Positions 45,461 to 52,935 of a DNA stretch of 64,000 nucleotides are shown here, one piece after another. Under the pieces are notes generated by a model. It ran no database searches. It was given only the letters and a program-made list of their open reading frames with translations, and was not told the DNA's origin. Each line of letters starts with the position of its first letter. Position 1 is the stretch's first letter. The position numbers were made by a program, and so were the translations under genes. Source of the stretch: Meconema thalassinum (lineage: Eukaryota; Arthropoda; Insecta; Orthoptera; Tettigoniidae); NCBI GenBank assembly GCA_946902985.2, contig OX336388.2, positions 1,704,783,978-1,704,847,977 on the forward strand, in the 5' to 3' direction.

Positions 45461-45606
45461 CAAAAGCCAACAAAAGCCAACAAAAGCCAACAACAGCCAA
45501 CAAAAGCCAACAAAAAAGCCAACAAAAGCCAACAAAAGCCAACAAAGGCCAACAAAAAAGCCAACAAAAACTGACCAAAAAAAGCCAACAAAAAACTGAC
45601 CAAAAG
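45461..45606 (+). repeat. CAAAAGCCAA minisatellite
   Basis: About fourteen units of 10-12 bp (AAAGCCAACA), with CAACAGCCAA and AAACTGACCA variants toward the right end. A short (TTG)n tract lies at 45327-45345. Confidence 0.93.
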
Positions 45607-45611
45607 AGCCA

Positions 45612-45795
45612 TGTAGCATGTCGGTAGTTGAGTGAGTTGTCATATTGACCGATAGATAGCAGGCTGGTAGTTGAGGAGTATTGCTATCGACCGCTAGATA
45701 GCATGCTGATCGTTCAGTGAGCGAGTGTTGAAATGGAGCGCTAGGTAGCATGCTGGTCGTTCAAGTAGTACTCATAGTCACTGCTAGATAGCGGA
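45612..45795 (+). repeat. About 44-bp tandem repeat, four units
   Basis: TAGCATG(C/T)(T/C)GGT(A/C) with GTTGAGTGAG/GTTCAGTGAG recurs near 45614, 45657, 45699 and 45746. Each is followed by a (C/G)ACCG(C/A)TAGA-like segment. Confidence 0.85.
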
Positions 45796-46045
45796 AACAT
45801 ACTTTGCGTGTCGCATGCAGTTATTTAACAAAGTTTTACCTCATAAAACGTGCTTGTATAAGCTTTGTACAAAAATTGAATATACAATTAACCACTAAGT
45901 GTTTAGAACTAACATGTATAGCCTTGTGTAGGGAATATTGGGGTCCTTAGCAAAAAAGAGTGCCTAACACACATGAGTGTACAGCCTTTTGATATGCAGT
46001 AAGTACCTGATAACCTTGAGTAGGCCATAAGAATATTTTCAGTTT

Positions 46046-46536
46046 ACTACTTGTCACAGTGTTTACATTGTGAAAGACCGTTGAAGCAACCAGTCTTTAG
46101 CCTTGTCATAAGCAGTGAACAGCTGTTACCCTTAACCAGGGGTATATTAGAGGACCCTTATCAAGAATATCATCAGTTGACTACCATTATTCACAGTGAC
46201 CACATCGTGAAAGACTGTCAAAACAACTATTGTACAGCCTTGTACTACTCAGTAAGTAGCTGTTGGTCTTGACTATTGTATATTAGAGAACCCTTAGCAA
46301 GTATATAATCAGTTGACTACTACTTGTTACAGTGTTCACATCGTGAAATACCGTCTCACTGTCCAGTCTACAGCCTTGTCATACGCTGTAAAGAGTTGTT
46401 GGTCTAGACTAGGGGTATATTAGAGGACCCTTCACAAGAATATCACCAGTTGACTACTACCTCTCATGGTGTTCACATCGTGAAAGACCGTCTCTCCGAC
46501 CAACCTCTAGCCTTGTGATACGCAGTAAGCAGCTGT
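46046..46536. repeat. 137-bp tandem repeat upstream of the right-arm polymerase gene
   Basis: Exact inverted counterpart of 43756-44246. Unlike on the left, related diverged units continue beyond the arm edge into the spacer. Confidence 0.9.
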
Positions 46537-46557
46537 TTGCAGAAATCAACATTCGTG

Positions 46558-49500
46558 ATGGAAGAACCCATTCCTAGCTATATGTGTAAAGAGTGTGGAA
46601 AGACTTTTCTTCGGGACTATCATAGGAAGCGTCATGAAGTTTCGTGTGGGGAATTTCATGAGTGTAAAACGTGTGGCTGTACATTCAACAATGCCTACAA
46701 CGGACGTCGTCATGAAGAATGTTGTAATGTTGTGTCGGCAGCTAAAAGACAAAAAGCAGAGCCTACAAAACATTACCTACTGTCATTGGTCCTTGACAAA
46801 AATGGACTTATTGAATATGAGACATCTTTTGAAGGTCGACTTAAATCCTATTTCATTCGTTGCGATACGTGCAAGGATTTAAATTCATACCTTAAAGAGT
46901 CCAAACAGCAAATAATACAAGCTATGCAGAAAGAACTAGCAATGCACAAGTCGATAAAAGTTAATCTTGTGGCTGAATGTAGATTCATTCATACATCTAC
47001 CAATGAAATTACAGATCGTGCTTTTAAAACACGAAATCAGGCCCTATTTTTGGAAACGGACTTAAGTAGTTTCTTGGAAACACAATTTACAAAGTTAACT
47101 ACGGAAATGGAGGAATCTGAGCTAAAAGGTAGTAATTGGGCTTTGTTAGCAGTGGAAGGAGTACGATTGAAAATAAATAAGTATAATCCCTTGCGTGGCA
47201 GCACATATATTCCATTACCAGCAGCTATACAAGCAAGAAAAGCCTGCATTAATCCTCAAAACTTAAAGGATGAAAAGTGTTTTATGTATGCCATTTTAGC
47301 AAAACTGGTTAAAACGAAAGCTGAACGCGTTAGTAAATACAAGGACCTGGACAACAAGTATGATTTTTCTGTAATATCATTTCCTACATTACTAGCTGAC
47401 ATTCCCAAATTTGAAAAAGCCAACGATATATCCATTAATGTATTTGGACTGGAAAAAGACAACAAAGTGTTTCCTCTAAAGATTGTGGATCAAGAGCTGC
47501 AAGACCATCGCGACCTCCTCCTGTTAAGTTCATCATCCGCTCAGAACCACTACGTCTTTATCAAAGATTTTGATAAACTAGTAAGACATCAGATTACCCG
47601 CTATGAACATAAGATATATACGTGTAAACGGTGTTTTACACACTTTGATAATCGATATGGACAACAAGGAATGGAAAAATTGAAAGAACATAGAGCTTTG
47701 TGTGTCCAGCATGACATTGCTAGGGTTGAAATGCCTATTAAAAACTCCATTGTTAAATTTTTAAACGTGGAAAAAATGCTGAGAATACCTTACGTTATCT
47801 ATGCTGATTTTGAAAGTATACTGTTACCCTATCAAACATGTCTACCCAATCCTGAAGCAAGTTATACAGTGCCATACCAGAGTCATGTTCCTATGAGCTT
47901 TGGTATATACGTTAAACTCTCACCTGCTGTGGAACACATAAAGACAAACCTTCCAAGCCGACCTCTTATTTATCGTGGACCTGACGCTGCAGAAAAGTTT
48001 ATGGACTGTTTGATTTCAATAGCTAATGAAATCGATCGCCTTTACAGCTTAAATGTTCCGAAGGCTTTAACTGAGGATCAAGAAGTAGAGTTCCAATGTT
48101 CTGAAACCTGTTATTTGTGTCAAAAACCATTTACCCAACAGGACTGGAAAGTTCGAGACCACTGCCATATTACAGGGGAATACCGTGGAAGTGCTCACAA
48201 TAACTGTAATTTGAGGTGTAAAACACGTAACCCCGTTCCTGTGTTTCTACATAATATGAGTGGCTACGACGCAAATTTCATTGTAAAGCAATTGGGATGT
48301 ACTACTGAGAGAGTGGATGTTATCGCTAACTCCAAAGAAAAGTACATTTCCTTTACCAAATATGTAGGAAATGTTAAGCTTAGATTTGTGGACACGTTTC
48401 GGTTAATGCCGAGTAGTTTGGAAAACTTAGTTTCCAACTTAACATCATACCCTGAAACAGACAAGTACTTTGGAAAAGAAAATGCAATGCTCATGACTCG
48501 TAAAGGGGTATTTTGTTATGACTACATTGACTCTTGGGAAAAGTTAAGTGAAACGTGTTTACCTCCAAAAGAGGCATTCTTTAAGAAATTAAGTCAAGAA
48601 GATGTTAGTCAAGAAGACTATGAACATGCCAAAAATGTGTGGAATCAGTTCAACATTAAAACTCTAGGGGAATATTGTGACCTCTACCTAACTTCAGATG
48701 TACTCCTTCTAGCAGACAGCTTTGAAACGTTTAGAAACAAAACACTAGAAACACACCGAGTGGATGCTGCACACTTTTTTACTTCGCCTGGTTTAAGTTT
48801 TGAGGCAATGCTCCTTTACACAGGAATTGAACTGGAATTGCTACAGGATTACGATCAGATTCTTCTAATCGAGTCTGGAATACGTGGAGGCATATGCCAA
48901 GTGTCTCATCGGTATGCTGAAGCTAACAATAAATACATGGAAACCTATGATTCTGAGAAACCATCGCAGTTTATTACCTATGATGATGCCAACAACCAAT
49001 ACGGGTGGGCTATGTGCCACTCCCTTCCTTATGGTGGATTTCAGTGGGTTTCTCCAGATACTGTTGATCTAGAAAAACTAAAGAAAGACGATCCTGTGGG
49101 ATACATTCTAGACGTTGATGTTGATTACCCATCTGACCTTCATGATCTACACAACGATTTACCTTTCCTACCAGAGTGTACACAACCTAAGGATTCGTCT
49201 CTGAAAAAACTAATTCCTCATCTTGGAAATCGAAGGCGATATGTTGTTCACTACATGGCATTAAAACAGGCTTTAGATCATGGAATAAAATTGATAAAAA
49301 TTCATCGTGTGTTAAAGTTTAAACAAAGACCTTGGTTAAAGGCATACGTTGATTTTAATAACAACCTTCGAAAACAAGCCAAAAATGATTTTGAGAAAAA
49401 TCTGTACAAATTATTCAACAATGCCATTTTTGGGAAAACAATGGAAAATATCCGTAAAAGAATAGACATACGTCTTGTGACTGACAGCAAAAAGGCAGAA

Positions 49501-50190
49501 AAGCTAATAGCAAAGCCGACATTTATCGACAGAACAATTTATGGCCCTAACCTAGCTGCTTTCCACATGGCTAAACGTAACATTGTATTCAATAAGCCTA
49601 TATATATTGGAATGTGTATACTGGATATTTCAAAAACTCTCATGTATTCCCACCACTATGATGTCCTGCTACCTTATTATGGCATGGACAATCTTAAACT
49701 CATGTATATGGATACTGACTCGTTCATATATTTGGTTAACACCCCAGATGTATATCAAGACAAGTTGGATTTCCTACAACACCTGGACACATCAGATTAT
49801 CCTACTAATCACATATGTTACTCTACATCAAACAAGAAAACGTTGGGGAAATTTAAAGACGAGGCTTGTGGACAAATTATAAAAGCATTTGTTGGACTTA
49901 GAGCTAAAATGTATGCTTTAGACATAAATGGTAAAGAAATCAAAAAGATTAAAGGTATTAGCAGAGGTGTTGTCAAAAATTGTATAAGCTTTCAAGATTA
50001 TAAGGATTGTGTCATGAAAAACAATGTAAAAAGAATACCCATGAACATTATCGCTTCTAAACAACATGACATATCATCTATAAGGCTAAACAAAATTGCT
50101 TTGTGTCCTGGTGATGATAAAAGAGTGATTGATGCTAATGGTATAGGTACACATGCCTATGGTCATTACTCAATCATTGACCATGCTTAA
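46558..50190 (+). CDS. Family B DNA polymerase, protein-primed type, right-arm copy
   Basis: The 1210-residue product is identical to that of the left-arm gene, and the frames in all other phases are also identical, so the two genes hardly differ in nucleotides. The start is the ATG at 46558, since the upstream in-frame extension begins only with TTG at 46537. A spliced upstream exon cannot be excluded. The domain order is N-terminal Cys/His fingers, exonuclease with an endonuclease VII-like insert, then polymerase palm and fingers with motifs A, B and C intact. The likely role is replication of the element's linear form, in the nucleus or a virus-like stage. No terminal-protein gene is recognisable separately; in this lineage it may be part of the polymerase N-terminus, which is an inference. 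Two uninterrupted 3.6-kb frames amid otherwise broken elements argue for recent activity. Confidence 0.93.
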   Translation: MEEPIPSYMCKECGKTFLRDYHRKRHEVSCGEFHECKTCGCTFNNAYNGRRHEECCNVVSAAKRQKAEPTKHYLLSLVLDKNGLIEYETSFEGRLKSYFIRCDTCKDLNSYLKESKQQIIQAMQKELAMHKSIKVNLVAECRFIHTSTNEITDRAFKTRNQALFLETDLSSFLETQFTKLTTEMEESELKGSNWALLAVEGVRLKINKYNPLRGSTYIPLPAAIQARKACINPQNLKDEKCFMYAILAKLVKTKAERVSKYKDLDNKYDFSVISFPTLLADIPKFEKANDISINVFGLEKDNKVFPLKIVDQELQDHRDLLLLSSSSAQNHYVFIKDFDKLVRHQITRYEHKIYTCKRCFTHFDNRYGQQGMEKLKEHRALCVQHDIARVEMPIKNSIVKFLNVEKMLRIPYVIYADFESILLPYQTCLPNPEASYTVPYQSHVPMSFGIYVKLSPAVEHIKTNLPSRPLIYRGPDAAEKFMDCLISIANEIDRLYSLNVPKALTEDQEVEFQCSETCYLCQKPFTQQDWKVRDHCHITGEYRGSAHNNCNLRCKTRNPVPVFLHNMSGYDANFIVKQLGCTTERVDVIANSKEKYISFTKYVGNVKLRFVDTFRLMPSSLENLVSNLTSYPETDKYFGKENAMLMTRKGVFCYDYIDSWEKLSETCLPPKEAFFKKLSQEDVSQEDYEHAKNVWNQFNIKTLGEYCDLYLTSDVLLLADSFETFRNKTLETHRVDAAHFFTSPGLSFEAMLLYTGIELELLQDYDQILLIESGIRGGICQVSHRYAEANNKYMETYDSEKPSQFITYDDANNQYGWAMCHSLPYGGFQWVSPDTVDLEKLKKDDPVGYILDVDVDYPSDLHDLHNDLPFLPECTQPKDSSLKKLIPHLGNRRRYVVHYMALKQALDHGIKLIKIHRVLKFKQRPWLKAYVDFNNNLRKQAKNDFEKNLYKLFNNAIFGKTMENIRKRIDIRLVTDSKKAEKLIAKPTFIDRTIYGPNLAAFHMAKRNIVFNKPIYIGMCILDISKTLMYSHHYDVLLPYYGMDNLKLMYMDTDSFIYLVNTPDVYQDKLDFLQHLDTSDYPTNHICYSTSNKKTLGKFKDEACGQIIKAFVGLRAKMYALDINGKEIKKIKGISRGVVKNCISFQDYKDCVMKNNVKRIPMNIIASKQHDISSIRLNKIALCPGDDKRVIDANGIGTHAYGHYSIIDHA

Positions 50191-50260
50191 AGAGTTAAGT
50201 TATGAATATCAAAATCTTCTGCCTGCAACTAGCAAATACATAAAACAAAACTATTTAGTA

Positions 50261-50266
50261 AATAAA
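50261..50266 (+). terminator. Polyadenylation signal of the right-arm polymerase gene
   Basis: AATAAA 70 bases after the stop codon. A second AATAAA follows at about 50283. Confidence 0.6.
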
Positions 50267-50526
50267 ACCATGGCACTATACAAATAAAAAAATAGTATTC
50301 ATAATCAAAAATAAATAAAATAGAAAACAAAAATAAAAACAACTGTACAATTTATAACAAAAAATAGACTATATATAAAAATGTATTTAAGTGTAAATAG
50401 TGTACATGTATTTAAAATAAAAAATATTGTATGGACACTGCTTGTACATTTTTAATTACTACCCACCTCTCTCTACTCCTAATGCAAAATGAACATGTAA
50501 AACACACAAATTGGAAAATCTATGTT

Positions 50527-50822
50527 TCCATATTGACAAAATAGAAAAAACATTGAACTAAAATTTTAAAAACTGTAAATGGGAATTTGGTAAATTGACA
50601 AATGTGTAAACAACAAAATGCAAAAATCCATGTTTCCATATCATGAAATTTAAAAACTTAAAATTGACATTAAAAAAACTGAAAATGGGAAATTGGAAAA
50701 TTGACAAATGTGTAAACAACAAAATGCAAAATCCATGTTTCCATATTATGAAATTAAAAAAACTTAAAACTGACATTTAAAAAAACTGAAAATGGGAAAT
50801 TGGAAAATTGACAAATGAGTAA
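50527..50822. repeat. About 108-bp tandem repeat in the right arm
   Basis: Inverted counterpart of 39470-39765, with TCCATGTTTCCATAT spaced by about 107 bp. Confidence 0.88.
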
Positions 50823-50951
50823 ACAACAAAATGAAAAAAAAAGACGGTTGGGGTAGTGATCATGTTGTACAGTAGCCAATAAGACTAGCATAAGGAGAGT
50901 TGCATGTGTCCTTATATACTTTGTGTATGTGCATTAGCCCTTTGGATTAGC

Positions 50952-51679
50952 TTAAGTTAGGTTTGGTAAAGTTAGGTTTGGTGAGGTTAGGTAAGTGACT
51001 CTTTTCGGAAAATGGAAATTGTTAAATCTAAAATCAAAAAATATTAAATTTAAAATGTAAAATCTAAAAAAAAACTAAAACTGAAATACAAAAAATCAAA
51101 AATGTAAAATCTAAAAAAGTAAAATGAAAAAAATCAAAAATCTATAATGTTAAAATGTAAAATGTTAAAATGTAAAATCTAAAATCTTAAAATGAGGTTT
51201 CTGTGGGTTAGGTTAGGGTTGGTTAGGTTATAACTAAGTTTATTATTTGTGCTCTCTCATTTGCTCTTACTTTCTTGCATACACTATTTGATCTCACTTT
51301 TTGCTGTCATTTTTTGCTCTTATATTTGCATTTACTTTGAAGTTAGGTTAGGTGAAATTAGGTGAGGAAATGCTTGGTTAGGTTAGGTTAGGTTAGGTTA
51401 GGGTAGGTTATAACTAAGTTTATTATTTGTGTTCTTACATTTGCTCTTAATTTTTTCATTACAATTTTTGCTCTCACTTTTTTTGCTTGCACTTTGAAGT
51501 TAGGTTAGGTTAGGTTAAGTTGGGTTAGGTTAGGTTAGGTGAAGTTAGTTTAGGTTAGGTTAGGTTTTAACTAAGTTTATTATATGTGCTCTTACATTTG
51601 CTGTTACTTTCTGATTACATTTTTTTGCTCTCAGTTTTTTTTTTCTTTTTACTTTCAAGTTAGGTTAGGTTAGGTTCAG
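50952..51679 (+). repeat. Interstitial TTAGG arrays in the right arm
   Basis: Mirror of the left-arm arrays. On the plus strand the motif reads TTAGG toward the right end of the element, again the polarity found at chromosome ends. The AT-rich simple array lies within it at about 51007-51197. Confidence 0.9.
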
Positions 51680-51690
51680 TTCGGTTTGGC

Positions 51691-51860
51691 AGAATGGCTG
51701 AGGTATGAATTAAACATAGCTGCTCTGATTTTTTTTGCCTCACAAGTTTGAGTGTACACTATTCCAACCCTCAGTCTAGAATTACATTTCTTGACAGAGC
51801 CAGGACTCAAACCCGGGTCTCTAAAGTAACAGCTAAAAATGCTAGCCACTACACCATAAA
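51691..51860 (-). mobile_element. Family D SINE fragment captured in the right arm
   Basis: Inverted counterpart of 38432-38600, with box-B-like CAGGACTCAAACCCGGGTC on the plus strand. Confidence 0.82.
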
Positions 51861-51912
51861 GTGGGGCAATATAAGACTGGTCTTGATTGTACGTGATCAA
51901 TGCATGATTACC

Positions 51913-51913
<1 letters not shown>

Positions 51914-51968
<55 letters not shown>
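51914..51968. repeat. (TAA)n microsatellite in the right arm, about 18 units
   Basis: Four units longer than its left-arm partner. Confidence 0.95.
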
Positions 51969-51972
<4 letters not shown>

Positions 51973-51990
51973 TTCCATTTAGCAACGTTA

Positions 51991-52167
51991 CACTGTCAAC
52001 CTCTCTCTGTGACGTCATGCAATGTCTCAGGGCGTGGCAGCCATATTGCCCATTAGCCCCTGACCCAGCTATGACTGACCTCTCTATAAGAATAACACAG
52101 GGCAGTTGCGCGCGGCGGCCATTTTGCCCATTAGCCCCTGTCCCAGAACCGCTCTTTATTACCTACT
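51991..52167 (-). repeat. Right terminal region with two 75-bp subrepeats
   Basis: Inverted counterpart of 38136-38312. It ends ...CCGCTCTTTATTACCTACT at 52167. Confidence 0.88.
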
Positions 52168-52173
52168 ACTATA
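52168..52173. repeat. Right target-site duplication of the palindromic element
   Basis: ACTATA, identical to 38130-38135. Confidence 0.92.
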
Positions 52174-52935
52174 CGTGTGCCAAGTTCAGAGCTGTTGGCT
52201 TGCATACCTTCTGGTATATTGATGATAGGGTACAAAAATAGATAGAGCATTTATTAACAGTTGGCAGCCCTGGTTGCTCTTAAATATACGCATAGTCATA
52301 TCAGTTATGGTACACAAGGCACATACGAAATTTGGTTGAAATCGATTTGTTAGTATAGAAGTTACATGCATTCAAAAACTGGACCTATCAGCAGGCTTAG
52401 AATCATGTTGGCAGCATTGACGTATATTAGTTACTCGAAATTAATGTAGGTCGTGTACTATGCGTGTGCAAAGTTTAGAGCGGTTGGCTTGCATACTTTG
52501 GTATTAGGATAATGAAATAGAGAGAGCATTTATTAACGGCAGGCCTGGTTGCTCATAAAAATACGCATAGTCATATCTATTATGGTACACCTAGTACATA
52601 CGAAATTTGGTTGAAATCGAATTGATAGTATGGAAGTTACATGCATATAACGATATGACCTATTAGCAGCCGTAGAATAATGTTGGCAATACTGTCATGG
52701 ATGGCCTCCAGGAAATTAAACTGAAATATTATTATCTAAATGTGTGCCAATTTTGAAATAGCTCCCATGCATACCTTCCAAGATATCTAACATGGAGCTC
52801 AAATTTCAATTGTGATTTTTCAGCAGTTGGTAGCACTGACGTCATTTTCAAATATGGCCGTGAGTTATTCAGGTATAGATCTTTACACATACCAAATTCG
52901 GATTCGTTAGCTGCAGCCGTTTAGGACATGACAGG
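52174..52935 (+). repeat. Diverged direct-repeat array, right of the palindromic element
   Basis: Units of about 280 bp (CAGTTGGCAGCCCTGG at 52258, GGCAGGCCTGG at about 52539). CATACGAAATTTGGTTGAAA and TTAGTATAGAAGTTACATGC are shared with the left flank in the same orientation. It ends in a CAGACACACA-rich stretch. Confidence 0.85.

Larger units (their letters stand above)
44247..46045. other. Unique spacer between the arms, without genes
   Basis: The only non-palindromic part of the element. It is made of four kinds of tandem repeat (listed separately) plus, at 45920-46045, diverged 137-bp units. In the latter, TAGCCTTGTGTAGGGAATAT, ACAGCCTTTTGATATGCAGT and AGTAAGTACCTGATAACC resemble the units of the adjoining right arm. 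No integrase, ATPase, protease or capsid frame was found. The leucine/tryptophan-rich and poly-lysine frames here are translations of the minisatellite. Confidence 0.8.
38136..52167. mobile_element. 14.0-kb palindromic Polinton/Maverick-like element carrying two inverted DNA polymerase B genes
   Basis: Arms 38136-44246 and 46046-52167 are inverted copies around a 1799-bp spacer. Coordinates pair as x + y = 90292 through the whole inner part. The outer offset of 11 is explained by a longer TAA array in the right arm and one single-base indel. Long identical frames in all phases show that the arms are almost identical in nucleotides. The ends begin AGTAGGTAATAAAGAGCGG and a 6-bp duplication flanks them. 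Six-base duplications, AG termini, terminal inverted repeats and a protein-primed-type family B polymerase are the known hallmarks of Polintons/Mavericks. Typical members are 15-20 kb with integrase, protease, ATPase and capsid genes and inverted repeats of hundreds of bases. Here the inverted repeats take up 87% of the element and only the polymerase is present. Confidence 0.88.

Noticed and set aside
45461..45606. Repeat-spacer array resembling CRISPR
   Set aside because: Units are 10-12 bp and directly contiguous with no unique spacers; this is eukaryotic DNA.
45282..45751. Leucine/tryptophan-rich minus-strand frames as membrane proteins
   Set aside because: They are translations of the CAAAAGCCAA minisatellite in several phases, with no start context or conservation.
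46537..46557. Seven-residue N-terminal extension of the polymerase
   Set aside because: Begins with TTG, an unlikely start in an animal nuclear gene; the ATG at 46558 is preferred.
38136..52167. The palindrome as an assembly or missed-adapter artefact
   Set aside because: A 1.8-kb unique spacer, different flanks with a 6-bp duplication, different TAA unit counts and a repeat array that continues on one side only do not fit a simple reflected read. Long reads should still confirm it.
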